Shown: in pieces, positions 35,313 through 45,087 of the stretch
Layout of the letters: the number at the start of each line of letters is the position of its first letter
Position numbering within the stretch: the first letter of the stretch is position 1
Source: Thermococcus thermotolerans
Lineage (GTDB): Archaea > Methanobacteriota_B > Thermococci > Thermococcales > Thermococcaceae
Assembly: GCF_024707485.1 (NCBI RefSeq)
Contig: NZ_CP102602.1
Location: 1,054,001 to 1,118,000, forward strand
Direction: 5' to 3'
Length of the DNA stretch: 64,000 nt
Translations under genes and position numbers: made by a program
Notes under the pieces: model-generated
What the model was told of the DNA's origin: nothing
What the model saw: the letters and a program-made list of their open reading frames with translations, nothing else
The model's database searches: none

Positions 35313-36383
35313 ATGCGCCTTCAAAAACTCGTATCCCTCATGAATGAAAAGAACTTTGACGGTGCTCTAATAAGCCCCGGGACGAACCTGTACTACCTCA
35401 CGGGACTGAGGATACACGAGGCGGGTGAGAGGCTCACGGTTTTGGTCGTAAGCGCCGACGGCGATTACAGGCTCCTAGCTCCAAGCCTCTACGAGAACGT
35501 GGTCAGAAACTTCCCGGTTGCCTTCTGGCGCGACGGAGAGAACCCCTACGACAAGCTCGCCTGGATCCTGGCGGAGCTCCACCTTTCCAACGGCAGACTT
35601 CTGATAGAGGACACGATGCGCGCTGACTGGCTGATGAACGTCATGCGCCTCGGCCCCTTCGAGTTCTATCCCCTGAGCTCGCTCGTGAGGGAGCTCCGCA
35701 TGATGAAGGATAAGGGCGAGATAGAGATGATGGGACATGCCGCCAAGGCCGCCGACAGGGTTTTCGAGGAGATTCTGAGCTGGGATTTGGTGGGAATGCG
35801 CGAGCGGGAGCTTGCCCTTAAGATAGAGCTGGCATTGAGAGAGCTCAGCGACGGGATCTCCTTCCCGCCGATAGTGGCGAGTGGAGAGAACGCGGCCAAT
35901 CCCCACCACGAGCCCGGTGAGAGAAGGCTCAGAAAGGGGGACATGGTAATACTCGACTACGGAGCGAGGTGGAAAGGCTACTGCTCGGACATCACAAGGA
36001 CAATAGTCCTCGGCAGGCCGAACGAGAAGCTCGTGGAGATTTACGAGGTCGTCAAGGAGGCGCAGGAGAGAGCCTACAGGGCCGTCCGTGAGGGAGTTGA
36101 GGCTAAAGAGGTGGACAGAGCGGCAAGAGAGGTCATAGAGAAGGCCGGCTACGGCGAGTACTTCACCCACCGGACGGGACACGGCCTCGGTTTGGACGTC
36201 CACGAGGAGCCCTACATCGGTCCCGATGGAGGAACTATCCTCGAAAACGGTATGACCTTCACCATAGAGCCAGGAATCTACGTCCCCGGCCTCGGAGGGG
36301 TTCGCATAGAGGACGACGTTGTTGTTCACGATGGAAGAGGAAAGAGGCTGACGAGGGCGGAGAGGGGGCTTATCCAGCTCTGA
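35313..36383 (+). CDS. pepQ: M24 family Xaa-Pro peptidase
   Basis: A 356-residue pita-bread metallopeptidase. An N-terminal creatinase-like domain (LISPGTNLYYLTGLR) is followed by the catalytic part with the two-metal ligands D215 and D226 (ILDYGARWKGYCSDITRT), H290 (HRTGHGLGLDVHE) and E319 (FTIEPGIY), plus a final Glu in GGVRIEDD. It removes residues next to proline, needed in peptide fermentation. The ATG at 35313 has GGTGA before it; a GTG at 35301 is less likely. Whether it is a dipeptidase or aminopeptidase P type is not certain. Confidence 0.9.
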   Translation: MRLQKLVSLMNEKNFDGALISPGTNLYYLTGLRIHEAGERLTVLVVSADGDYRLLAPSLYENVVRNFPVAFWRDGENPYDKLAWILAELHLSNGRLLIEDTMRADWLMNVMRLGPFEFYPLSSLVRELRMMKDKGEIEMMGHAAKAADRVFEEILSWDLVGMRERELALKIELALRELSDGISFPPIVASGENAANPHHEPGERRLRKGDMVILDYGARWKGYCSDITRTIVLGRPNEKLVEIYEVVKEAQERAYRAVREGVEAKEVDRAAREVIEKAGYGEYFTHRTGHGLGLDVHEEPYIGPDGGTILENGMTFTIEPGIYVPGLGGVRIEDDVVVHDGRGKRLTRAERGLIQL

Positions 36384-36439
36384 GGACACGCTACGCAAGC
36401 CCAAACACATCCACCTTTCTTTTCAGAGATTCCAAAAGA

Positions 36440-36448
36440 TTTAAATAT
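36440..36448 (+). promoter_or_regulatory. TATA box upstream of leuS
   Basis: TTTAAATAT predicts transcription from about 36470, which leaves a leader of roughly 120 bases before leuS at 36591. Such a long leader is unusual here and begins almost exactly at a short open frame. Confidence 0.6.
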
Positions 36449-36468
36449 CCGTAATCCTACTCGCTCCG

Positions 36469-36522
36469 ATGCCAATGAGGGGGGAGTGTCTTCTCCATCG
36501 CTGGAATCGCAACCGCGCCTGA
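36469..36522 (+). CDS. Possible leaderless leader peptide before leuS
   Basis: A 17-codon frame, MPMRGECLLHRWNRNRA, begins at the predicted transcription start and ends 68 bases before leuS. It contains two adjacent Leu codons (CTT CTC). Leaderless initiation is common in archaea, so it may be translated. A hairpin GGAG/CTCC (about 36481-36496) and a later CTCCCC at about 36535 could pair alternatively. A role in leucine-dependent control is a speculation only. Confidence 0.3.
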   Translation: MPMRGECLLHRWNRNRA

Positions 36523-36590
36523 TTTCCCGTACGGCTCCCCTATTCTGGACTCCCAATCCTCTTTTGAAAAAATTCTGAGGAGGTATAGCC

Positions 36591-39494
36591 ATGGCTGAGC
36601 TTAACTTCAAGGCCATTGAGGAGAAGTGGCAGAAGCGCTGGCTGGAGGAGAAGGCCTTTGAGCCGAAGGCAAATGAGAAGCCCAAGGAGAAGAAGTTCTA
36701 CATCACGGTCGCCTTCCCGTACCTCTCGGGACACCTCCACGTCGGCCACGCGAGAACCTATACTATCCCAGATGTCATAGCGCGATTCAAGCGCATGCAG
36801 GGCTACAACGTGCTGTTCCCCATGGCATGGCACATCACCGGAGCGCCGATAGTCGGAATCGCCGAGAGGATAAAGCAGCGCGACCCCAAGACGATACACA
36901 TCTACCGCGACGTCTACAAGGTGCCGGAGGAGGTACTCTGGAAGTTTGAAGACCCAAAGGAAATCGTTAGGTACTTCATGAAGGCCGCGAAGGAGACCTT
37001 CATCAGGGCAGGCTTCTCCGTTGACTGGACGCGCGAGTTCCACACGACGAGTCTGTTCCCGCCCTTCAGCAAGTTCATAGAGTGGCAGTTCTGGACGCTC
37101 AAGGAGGAGGGACTGGTCGTCAAGGGCGCCCACAGGGTCAGATGGGACCCCGTTGTGGGCACTCCACTCGGCGACCACGACATAATGGAGGGGGAAGACG
37201 TTCAAATACTCGATTACATCATCATCAAGTTCATCCTGGAGGAGAACGGTGAGGAAATCTACATGCCCGCCGCGACGCTGAGGCCGGAAACGGTCTACGG
37301 CGTCACCAACATGTGGCTGAACCCCGAGGCAACCTACGTGAAGGCCAAAGTCAAGCGCGGCGAGAAGGTCGAGACGTGGATAATCAGCAAAGAGGCAGCT
37401 TACAAGCTCTCCTTCCAGGACAGGGAGATTGAGGTCATCGAGGAGTTCAAGGGTGAGAGGCTGATCGGAAAATACGTGAAGAACCCAGTCACCGGCGACG
37501 AGGTCATAATCCTGCCGGCAGAGTTCGTTGACCCGGACAACGCGACAGGAGTCGTCATGAGCGTTCCGGCCCATGCCCCCTTTGACCACGTGGCCTTGGA
37601 AGACCTCAAGAAGGAGACCGAGATTCTGCTGAAGTACGACATCGATCCGCGCGTTGTTGAGGAGATAAGCTACATCTCGCTGATCAAGCTGGAAGGCTAC
37701 GGCGACTTCCCAGCCGTGGAAGAGGCGGAGAGGCTCGGCGTGAAGAGCCAGAAGGACGTTGAGAAGCTCGAAGAGGCAACTAAGAACATCTACAAGGCCG
37801 AGTACCACAAGGGAGTCTTCAAGATAGAGCCCTACGCCGGTAAGTCCGTCCAGGAGGCGAAGGACCTGATAGCGAAGGAGCTCCAGGAGAAGGGCATCGC
37901 CGAGATAATGTACGAGTTCGCGGAAAAGCCGGTCATCTCGCGCTTCGGCAACCAGGCGGTCATCAAGATAATCCACGACCAGTGGTTCATAGACTATGGA
38001 AACCCCGAGTGGAAGGAGAAGGCGAGGGAAGCTCTGGCGGAGATGACGATTTACCCCGAGAGCAGAAGGGCGCAGTTCGAGGCGGTAATAGAGTGGCTCG
38101 ACAAGAAGGCCTGTGCGAGGAAAGTTGGCCTCGGAACGCCGCTCCCGTGGGACCCGGACTGGGTCATCGAGAGCCTGAGCGACTCGACTATCTACATGGC
38201 CTACTACACCATAAGCAGGCACATGAACAGGCTGAGGGAAGAAGGTAAACTCGACCCGGAGAAGCTCGGCAGGGAGTTCTTCGACTATCTGTTCCTGGAG
38301 GAGTTCAGCGAAGAGCGCGAGAAGGAACTTGAGGAGAAGACAGGAATCCCGGCAGAGGTTATCCACGAGATGAAGGAGGAGTTCGAGTACTGGTACCCGC
38401 TCGACTGGCGCTGCTCAGCGAAAGACCTGATACCGAACCACCTGACGTTCTTCATCTTCAACCACACGGCCATATTCAGGAAGAAGCACTGGCCGAGAGG
38501 CATCGCCGTCAACGGCTTCGGAACGCTGGAAGGCACCAAGATGAGCAAGAGCAAGGGCAACGTGCTGAACTTCATAGATGCAATCGAGGAGAACGGTGCC
38601 GATGTGGTGAGGCTCTACATCATGGGACTGGCCGAGCACGACAGCGACTTCGACTGGCGCAGGAAGGAGGTCGGAAAGCTCCGCAGGCAGGTCGAGCGCT
38701 TCTACGAGTTGGTAAGCGAGTTCTCGAACTATGAGGCTAAAGAGGGCGTAGAGCTGAAGGACATCGACAGGTGGATGCTGCACCGCCTGAACAAGGCCAT
38801 CAAGGGAGCCACCAAGGCCCTGGAGGAGTTCAGGACGAGGACTGCCGTGCAGTGGGCATTCTACAGCATCCTCAACGACCTGCGCTGGTACATGAGGAGA
38901 ACCGAGGACAGGGACGACGAGGCGAAGCGCTTCGTCCTGAGGAAGCTCGCCGAGGTCTGGGTCAGGCTGATGGCGCCGTTCACACCGCACATCAGCGAGG
39001 AGCTGTGGGAGAAGCTCGGTGGGGAGGGTTTCGTCAGCCTGGCGAAGTGGCCGGAGCCGGCTCCGGAGTGGTGGAACGAGACGGTCGAGGCCGAGGAGGA
39101 GTTCGTCAAGAACCTCATCGAGGACATCAAGGAGATTATCAGGGTTGCCAAGATAGAGGACGCCAAGAGGGCCTACGTCTACACGGCCCCGGAGTGGAAG
39201 TGGCGCGTTGTGGAAGTGGTCGCGGAGAAAAGGGACTTCAAGGGTGCCATGGCCGAGCTAATGAAGGATCCAGAGATGAGGAAGCACGGCAAGGAGATCA
39301 GCAAGCTGATCCAGCGCCTGATAAAGGACAGGGCCTTTGAGATCAAGCGCATCAACGAGGAGAAAGCTTTGAGAGAAGCCAAGGACTTCATGGAGAAGGA
39401 GCTCGGGATCGAGATAATCATAAACCCCGAGGAAGACAAGGGAGGAAAGAAAAAGGCCGCGATGCCACTGAAGCCGGCGGTGTTTGTGGAGTGA
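36591..39494 (+). CDS. leuS: Leucyl-tRNA synthetase
   Basis: A 967-residue class Ia synthetase that charges tRNA-Leu. The HIGH-type motif is HVGH at 50-53 and KMSKS begins at K650. Between them lies the editing domain (CP1) with [12 protein letters not shown] near 226 and the aspartate-bearing [19 protein letters not shown]. The C-terminal anticodon and extension domains follow after 770. GGAGGT precedes the ATG. The archaeal type, unlike bacterial LeuRS, has the editing insert before the zinc-containing region, as seen here. Confidence 0.98.
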   Translation: MAELNFKAIEEKWQKRWLEEKAFEPKANEKPKEKKFYITVAFPYLSGHLHVGHARTYTIPDVIARFKRMQGYNVLFPMAWHITGAPIVGIAERIKQRDPKTIHIYRDVYKVPEEVLWKFEDPKEIVRYFMKAAKETFIRAGFSVDWTREFHTTSLFPPFSKFIEWQFWTLKEEGLVVKGAHRVRWDPVVGTPLGDHDIMEGEDVQILDYIIIKFILEENGEEIYMPAATLRPETVYGVTNMWLNPEATYVKAKVKRGEKVETWIISKEAAYKLSFQDREIEVIEEFKGERLIGKYVKNPVTGDEVIILPAEFVDPDNATGVVMSVPAHAPFDHVALEDLKKETEILLKYDIDPRVVEEISYISLIKLEGYGDFPAVEEAERLGVKSQKDVEKLEEATKNIYKAEYHKGVFKIEPYAGKSVQEAKDLIAKELQEKGIAEIMYEFAEKPVISRFGNQAVIKIIHDQWFIDYGNPEWKEKAREALAEMTIYPESRRAQFEAVIEWLDKKACARKVGLGTPLPWDPDWVIESLSDSTIYMAYYTISRHMNRLREEGKLDPEKLGREFFDYLFLEEFSEEREKELEEKTGIPAEVIHEMKEEFEYWYPLDWRCSAKDLIPNHLTFFIFNHTAIFRKKHWPRGIAVNGFGTLEGTKMSKSKGNVLNFIDAIEENGADVVRLYIMGLAEHDSDFDWRRKEVGKLRRQVERFYELVSEFSNYEAKEGVELKDIDRWMLHRLNKAIKGATKALEEFRTRTAVQWAFYSILNDLRWYMRRTEDRDDEAKRFVLRKLAEVWVRLMAPFTPHISEELWEKLGGEGFVSLAKWPEPAPEWWNETVEAEEEFVKNLIEDIKEIIRVAKIEDAKRAYVYTAPEWKWRVVEVVAEKRDFKGAMAELMKDPEMRKHGKEISKLIQRLIKDRAFEIKRINEEKALREAKDFMEKELGIEIIINPEEDKGGKKKAAMPLKPAVFVE

Positions 39495-39505
39495 GGGCTG
39501 TCTCC

Positions 39506-40066
39506 TTATTCTCTCCCTTTTATCTCAGGAAGTAGCAACCTACATTGCTCCTGAAGCTCTCTGTTGGCCTGGAGAAACTCATGACTGGGATAAGTACCGT
39601 TGTTGAGCCATTCAACTGCAAAATTCTGAATCAGAGTAATGCCCCCCTCAACGACAGAGATGTTGGCTTCCCCTTTAATAACAGCCTTTCGAGAAGTTTC
39701 TATGAACTCCATGCAGGACGATGTATCCGTGAGGTTTGTTATCGCTTCGTCAGTCGGTCTTCTACCAGGATAGATGTATATGGCCGCTTCCGAAAGCTGG
39801 GTGGACAGCCGGCTAAGGTCCCGCTCCAGTTCCATCATGGAAATATTAAACACTCCAGGAGAGTTAGTTTTAATGGCCTTCAGGGAATTTCCCGAATGGG
39901 ATTCCATGTCACGAAGTTCTATGAACATTTTTTCCCGCACACACGAGATTTCAGCGTGATTCCGCTCGTTTATGATTCGCTGTGTAGAGTAATGACTCTC
40001 AAGAACCAGCCCTGACAGGAATCCAGCCGCGTAGAGCACAATCATTAGTATCCACAACTTTTTCAT
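39506..40066 (-). CDS. Membrane-anchored envelope protein of unknown function
   Basis: A 186-residue protein with a single N-terminal anchor (MKKLWILMIVLYAAGFLSGL) and a mostly helical exterior part with heptad-like spacing (MMELERDLSRLSTQLSEAAIYI) and two Cys that might pair (SCVREK and SCMEF, with a third in QCRLL). The ATG at 40066 follows GAGGGTGAT; a longer frame reaching back into the upstream gene is rejected. It is the second of two AT-rich, probably co-transcribed envelope genes. No family recognised. Confidence 0.65.
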   Translation of the reverse strand: MKKLWILMIVLYAAGFLSGLVLESHYSTQRIINERNHAEISCVREKMFIELRDMESHSGNSLKAIKTNSPGVFNISMMELERDLSRLSTQLSEAAIYIYPGRRPTDEAITNLTDTSSCMEFIETSRKAVIKGEANISVVEGGITLIQNFAVEWLNNGTYPSHEFLQANRELQEQCRLLLPEIKGRE

Positions 40067-40110
40067 GGTATCACCCTCGAAGTACCATAAAGAGTAAATA
40101 ATTAAAGGAG

Positions 40111-41394
40111 TTATGGATTGAAAACAGAAAGGGAAACACTGTCCTGCAAAAGACCCACCTGTTTGAATCCTCCGCTTTGGGTGACCGATATTCTGTAATA
40201 TACCGGGGCTTTGAAGTATATCTTTATTGCCCCCCATCCACTGCCCTTGGCACGTTGTACGTAAACATTCCCGCCCATCCACTGGGACTTTGAAGATATT
40301 CTGATATTCTCATATGACGCGTGAAGCACATTTGGAGGATGGGCCGGTGGAAACTTATCATACAGCACCTTCGGCTCTGTACTTGTGAAGAGAGACACGG
40401 CATTTATTGGATTTATTCCGGAGCCGTCAAAGGGAACGGTTAGAATGTCCCATCCTAATCCTATTTTATCGAGGGACGGCGTTGTAGTGCCAATGTAATC
40501 AAAGAAAACCTTCGGAATTTCAAGGGACAGGGAACTGGAATGGGGCACAACTATTCCCACCTCCACGGGGCTGGTTAAAGACGTTCCATCATCCCCAACA
40601 AAGAGGGGAGTAGATTTTGAGTGTTTTTGCCCATTGGAAATCTCCCCTTCATCCAAAATCATGATATCAAAGCCGTACATTCCGTTATCTTCCAAAATAG
40701 TGGGGCCATGGAGTTCCAATGCGACATCGATGTAAAGGGTACTCTTAAAAATCCACCATCCCACGGTGTATGTGTATTCAAAAGTCTTCTGCGAGGTTGA
40801 TGTTTCTGGAGCTGACATGGTTCTCACGCGATCCGGATGCAGTGATATCAGTGGTACTGGTATCTCCCTCTTTTCAACATGTGGTGTGAATATCATCCAA
40901 AGCCACTCCTTGTCCGAGACTGAAGAAGTAGGTACTTGCACACGATTAAGCGCATTAACAAGCTCTCTGGAAATACCCTTCAGGGCCACCAAGCCACCAT
41001 TTGAATCCCTAGCAAAAAGCCAGACGGTACCATTGGCGTAAACAACCGATTCCAAAACGTCTAATCCCCGTGATCTACTGCTTGCCGGGAACATGGCATA
41101 TCCATCGAAATCCATTGATTTAATCACAGTGTACCTCCAGGAAACAGGAACTCTTCTGCCATCGTAGGATATCCATCCGTATAACCTATGGTTGTTTAAA
41201 TCAAATTCAAGTTTTCCTGATGCCTCATAAGTAACATTGCTTCCGTTTTTAGGTGTGGGGTCATAGACTCCATTTAAAGCTACAGGCCCCACTTTCCAGG
41301 AGGGGAAGTTTGAGAGGCCTGCACTTGCACTCCCTGCCGTCACTCCAACCATCAGCAGTCCTAACAGGACTGCAAACAACGGTTTCCATCGCAC
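40111..41394 (-). CDS. Secreted protein with signal peptide, unknown function
   Basis: A 427-residue protein. The GTG at 41394 has AAGGAGGTGA before it and gives a clear signal peptide (VRWKPLFAVLLGLLMVGVTAGSASA). The rest is beta-rich, with many Ser, Thr and Gly, several NxS/T sites (NVTYEA, ANGTVW) and no lipobox, so it is exported to the cell surface or medium. Base composition is clearly lower in GC than that of flanking leuS and idsA, suggesting recent acquisition. An anchored protein gene follows 44 bases later. Confidence 0.7.
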   Translation of the reverse strand: MRWKPLFAVLLGLLMVGVTAGSASAGLSNFPSWKVGPVALNGVYDPTPKNGSNVTYEASGKLEFDLNNHRLYGWISYDGRRVPVSWRYTVIKSMDFDGYAMFPASSRSRGLDVLESVVYANGTVWLFARDSNGGLVALKGISRELVNALNRVQVPTSSVSDKEWLWMIFTPHVEKREIPVPLISLHPDRVRTMSAPETSTSQKTFEYTYTVGWWIFKSTLYIDVALELHGPTILEDNGMYGFDIMILDEGEISNGQKHSKSTPLFVGDDGTSLTSPVEVGIVVPHSSSLSLEIPKVFFDYIGTTTPSLDKIGLGWDILTVPFDGSGINPINAVSLFTSTEPKVLYDKFPPAHPPNVLHASYENIRISSKSQWMGGNVYVQRAKGSGWGAIKIYFKAPVYYRISVTQSGGFKQVGLLQDSVSLSVFNP

Positions 41395-41727
41395 ATAGTT
41401 CACCTCCTTAAGCCGTCTGCAACCCATATTATACAACTTTGGCTTATAAGTTTTTCCTTTTACTTATTGTAGTTATTCTTCCTTTTTTTTTCAAGTATGA
41501 ATTTATTCTAATACATGTTTTTCCCTTAGAACTGTCCAAAAGAAAGCTGAGTAAAAGAGTTGCATGACGATGCAATCGTGCAATATGTAACTAAGATGAT
41601 GACTCACTAGTGTCAGAGACCACACTAAGAAGAATTTCAACCTTCCATCAATTCAACCCCACCTTATAAAACCTTTTCTCCGAAAACGCCTTAAAGAGAA
41701 CGTTTTTAGCCGTCTTCGGTGTTGTTC
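41395..41727. other. AT-rich intergenic region with divergent promoters
   Basis: The minus-strand TATA box (CTTATAAG at about 41443-41450) serves the secreted protein; CTTATAAAA at 41663-41671 serves the methyltransferase. Between them TTGCAT-GACG-ATGCAA (41560-41575), nested in a larger palindrome-rich patch to 41583, might be an operator. No gene seen. Confidence 0.55.
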
Positions 41728-42654
41728 ATGCCTGTTGACGAGAGAACGTTTGAAAGAGAAGTTCTTTCAAAAATCCCGCCCCGGAACGAGCCGCCACTAC
41801 CTCCCAACTGGCTCCATATAGAAATGCTCGAACGCTTTCGCGTCCTTCAATTCGCGCCCATCAAAGAGGGCATGAACGTCCTTGAGGTTGGGTGTGGAGC
41901 GCACGCGCTGACCACTGTCCCCCTCGCCTACCTCGTCGGCGAAACCGGCCGCGTCGTTGCAGTTGACCGCTCCCGCTGGCGCTTCTTCGATGAGATAACA
42001 ACCGCAACGGGCCTGAAGCACAGAATAATTCCCCTCAAGGTGGACGCGAGAAAGTTACCTTTTCCGTTCAAAGCCTTCGACCTGGCCGTCCTCGTTCATG
42101 GAATCAGGAGCTTGAAGAGCGAGGAAACGATGGTTAATGTCATCTCTGAGATGTTCCGCGTTGCCGAAAAGGTCTTCATCGCGGAGAGTCTACCGGTGGC
42201 GAACAACGAGAGGCAGAGGGCGCACCTTGAGCTCTACAACCTGAGGGAAGAGATATTTGAGACCCTCTTCGGCGAGAAGGACGACCTGCACTATCCCCCA
42301 CTGGAAAAGCTGGTTGAGCTCGTCGAAAAGGCAGGAGGAAAGGTAATCGAGAGCGGAACCTTCGAGCCGGGCCTGCCGCACTACTTAGCCTACATCCCAC
42401 GGGAATACGTGGAGCGGATAAAAGACGAGAAAAAGCGCGCCGAACTCCTGGAGCGGTGGGATAGATCCTACGAGAAATGGAAAACTGGTGCGGAGCATCC
42501 ACCTGTGGGATGGATTCTGGCAAAAAAGAGGGGTAAAGCTCAGAACTCCCTCTCCACGAGGAACTTGGCGAGCAACTCCAGATCTTTCCTCGCCTCGCTC
42601 TCCGGGAGAACCTTCAGGGCCTCGTTGGCCTCTTTCACAAGGTTCTTGGCGTAG
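41728..42654 (+). CDS. SAM-dependent methyltransferase with antisense-encoded tail
   Basis: A 308-residue class I methyltransferase. The SAM-binding motif is VLEVGCGAHALTTVPLA near 51-67, followed by VVAVDRSRWRF and LPFPFKAFDLAVLVHGI. The substrate is unknown. The ATG at 41728 is used; an upstream ATG at 41719 adds three residues. The last 38 residues lie opposite the end of idsA and have low-complexity Ser/Leu/Arg composition. An A7 instead of A6 run at 42522-42527 would end the protein at the TAA at 42534-42536, before idsA, so the tail probably comes from a one-base loss or a sequence error. Confidence 0.8.
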   Translation: MPVDERTFEREVLSKIPPRNEPPLPPNWLHIEMLERFRVLQFAPIKEGMNVLEVGCGAHALTTVPLAYLVGETGRVVAVDRSRWRFFDEITTATGLKHRIIPLKVDARKLPFPFKAFDLAVLVHGIRSLKSEETMVNVISEMFRVAEKVFIAESLPVANNERQRAHLELYNLREEIFETLFGEKDDLHYPPLEKLVELVEKAGGKVIESGTFEPGLPHYLAYIPREYVERIKDEKKRAELLERWDRSYEKWKTGAEHPPVGWILAKKRGKAQNSLSTRNLASNSRSFLASLSGRTFRASLASFTRFLA

Positions 42655-43571
42655 TTTGCCGCGTAGTCTATACTGCCGTACTTCCTGAGGAGCTCAATGG
42701 CCCTGGCAACTTCCTCCTTGACCTTCTCGTCGTGGATGAGCGCGTCACCTTTTGCATCGCCCGCGTACTTGCCGAAGACCTTCAGGAACTCGGCTTTATC
42801 CTCCTCGGTTGCATTGTCAAAGAAGTGGCCCACTATCAGCGTCTTCTTGCCCTTCCTGATGTCGCTACCGACGGGTTTTCCGAGCTTCTCCTCGTCGGCT
42901 ATCAAATCGAGCACGTCGTCCCATATCTGGAAGGCTATGCCCACGTTCATTCCCCACTTCGAGAGGGCTTGGATGTATTCTTCATTGTCAGTTCCAACGA
43001 TTGCCCCTATGGTAGCAGAGCCGTCGAAGAGCGCACCCGTCTTGCCGCTTATCATCCTGAGGTATTCATCAACTGTGACCTCCTCCCTCGTCTCGAACTC
43101 AATGTCGAGGGCCTGGCCCTCGCAGAGCTCGTTGGAAGTCCGGACGAGGACTTCTAAAATCCTCGCTTTCTTCTCGGGACTGACCTCCGCTTTAGCTACC
43201 GCCTCAAAGGCCTTGGAGAACAGCAGGTCGCCTGCAAGAATAGCCATGTTGACGCCCCAGAGCTTGTGAACCGTGGGCCTTCCGCGCCTGAGCTCGTCCA
43301 TGTCCATGATGTCGTCGTGAACCAGTGAGTAGTTGTGGATGAACTCGACGGCAGCCGCAGGATACAGTGCTTTCTCAGGATCGCCGCCGACAGCCTCAGC
43401 AGCACGGAGAACCACGAAGGGACGAACCCTCTTTCCCCCGGCAAGCGGATAGTGTCTAGCCGCATCGTAGAGCTTGTCCGGCTCTTTTTCAGGAATGAGC
43501 TCGAATATTGCCCTATCAACGTCCTTTGCGGTCTCTTTAACCCTTGCGAACAGCTCATCGTACTTCCCCAT
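42540..43571 (-). CDS. idsA: Geranylgeranyl diphosphate synthase
   Basis: A 343-residue trans-prenyltransferase. It has the first aspartate-rich motif (HDDIMDMD near 92) and the second (QIWDDVLD near 222), with GKRVRP binding diphosphate near 47. It condenses IPP with allylic diphosphates to make the C15-C20 chains of archaeal lipids. It ends the isoprenoid cluster with mvk, ipk, idi2 and RNase J on the same strand and follows RNase J by 75 bases. Confidence 0.95.
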   Translation of the reverse strand: MGKYDELFARVKETAKDVDRAIFELIPEKEPDKLYDAARHYPLAGGKRVRPFVVLRAAEAVGGDPEKALYPAAAVEFIHNYSLVHDDIMDMDELRRGRPTVHKLWGVNMAILAGDLLFSKAFEAVAKAEVSPEKKARILEVLVRTSNELCEGQALDIEFETREEVTVDEYLRMISGKTGALFDGSATIGAIVGTDNEEYIQALSKWGMNVGIAFQIWDDVLDLIADEEKLGKPVGSDIRKGKKTLIVGHFFDNATEEDKAEFLKVFGKYAGDAKGDALIHDEKVKEEVARAIELLRKYGSIDYAANYAKNLVKEANEALKVLPESEARKDLELLAKFLVEREF

Positions 43572-43646
43572 TCTACCACCCCGTGAGTGATGAAAGCAAC
43601 CTAAAGGAAAAATAGGGCAACGGTTTATCAGTTTTGCCCTCGACGT

Positions 43647-44969
43647 TCAGCGTATTTCGACCATGTAGCCGTTCCTCGACACGAAGACGTCCCTGCCGAT
43701 GAGGTAACCTTCCTCCTCAGCCAATTCCGCGTAGTGGGTGAGCATCCTGAACTCACCGTGCGCCGGAACTATGTTCTCGGGATTGAGCATCCTGATGAGG
43801 TAGCGGTGGTCCTCCCTGCTGGCATGACCGCTGACGTGTAAGTCCTTTATCATTCTGACACCCTTCATCTTGAGCTTGGTTTCGAGGACGTAGCGCTGGG
43901 CCCTGTTGAGTGGATTGGGTATCGTTCCAGCGGAGAAAACCACGATGTCTCTCTTGCCGATGTCGTAGAGCTCACCGTTGGCCATTCTGGTAAGAACGGC
44001 CCCGGGCTCTCCCTGGTGCCCGGTGACTATCAGCAGATAGTTCTCCCTTGCTTGAGAAACCTCCTTGAGAACCTTCCTGACGGCGTTGGGGCTCCTCACA
44101 GCTTTTGCACCCTTCATCTTGATGAGGCCGAGCTGCTTGGCTATTCCTGTGTACTTGGCGAGCGAGCGGCCGACCAGAACGGCCTGCCTGCCCATCTTGT
44201 TGGCTATCCATATGAGCTCCTGAAGGCGAGAAATGTGGCTGGCGAAGGTCGTCGCTATAAGCCCGTCCGCCTCCATGCCCTCGTAGAGGAAGAAGTCCTC
44301 AAGGAGCATCTGGGCAACGGCCTCGCTCGGCGTCTTGGTTGGTTCAGCGACGCGGGTTGACTCGGCTATAAGAACCTTGACGCCCTCCTTCCCGAGCTCC
44401 TTCAGGCGTTTGTAGTCGGGCCTCTCGCCGAGAGGGTTGTTGTTGTCGAACTTGAAGTCGCCGGTGTGGATCACGGCCCCCTCGGGAGTGTGGACAACGA
44501 CCATGGCAGACTGCGGAATGGAGTGGGTTATCCTGACGAACTCTACCGCCAGGTTCTCACTCACCTGGACTATCTCGCCGTACTCGGTCTCGTACATCGG
44601 GTTCTTGACCTCGAAGTACTGCTCGCTCTTGATTTCACCCTTCGCGAGCCTTATCGTGTAGGGCGTGCCGTATATCGGAACGTCCGGGTAGTGGGGGGCG
44701 AGCTTGGCCACCGCGCCGATATGGTCGAGGTGACCGTGGGTGAAGGTTATGGCGACAACCTTCTTGTTTCTGATTGAAGAATCGTCAGGAATTGCGCCGA
44801 GCTTCTGGAGTTCCTTCGTGGGGAACTGCTGGATGTTGACGTCCTCATGGATGAGAACGCGGTCAAGCCTTATCCCCATGTCAATTATAACGACTTCCCC
44901 GTTGTATTCGACGGCGGTCATGTTCTTGCCTACTTCCTCGTAACCGCTAACTGTGTGGATTTTTATCAT
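43647..44969 (-). CDS. Archaeal RNase J
   Basis: A 440-residue metallo-beta-lactamase/beta-CASP exonuclease. The zinc motif FTHGHLDHIGA lies near 76-86; the beta-CASP end ADGLIATTFASHISR and the C-terminal HVSGHASREDHR and PAHGEFR supply the rest of the site. It degrades RNA 5' to 3'. In Thermococcales it lies inside the isoprenoid cluster between idi2 and idsA, as seen here. Confidence 0.94.
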   Translation of the reverse strand: MIKIHTVSGYEEVGKNMTAVEYNGEVVIIDMGIRLDRVLIHEDVNIQQFPTKELQKLGAIPDDSSIRNKKVVAITFTHGHLDHIGAVAKLAPHYPDVPIYGTPYTIRLAKGEIKSEQYFEVKNPMYETEYGEIVQVSENLAVEFVRITHSIPQSAMVVVHTPEGAVIHTGDFKFDNNNPLGERPDYKRLKELGKEGVKVLIAESTRVAEPTKTPSEAVAQMLLEDFFLYEGMEADGLIATTFASHISRLQELIWIANKMGRQAVLVGRSLAKYTGIAKQLGLIKMKGAKAVRSPNAVRKVLKEVSQARENYLLIVTGHQGEPGAVLTRMANGELYDIGKRDIVVFSAGTIPNPLNRAQRYVLETKLKMKGVRMIKDLHVSGHASREDHRYLIRMLNPENIVPAHGEFRMLTHYAELAEEEGYLIGRDVFVSRNGYMVEIR

Positions 44970-45087
44970 GTCTATTCCTCCTTACGCCCCCAGGCCTCTC
45001 CTGAGGCGTGGGGCTGCGTTGGTCTTAGTTGTTGACAGGGGTTTAAAAAGGTGTGCATTTTCTAGAGTTGAGGAAGAAGAATAAAAA

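Noticed and set aside
36540-38366. 608-codon minus-strand frame opposite leuS
   Set aside because: Antisense shadow of a well-defined synthetase gene; composition is dominated by Leu, Val, Asp and Arg and no motif is visible.
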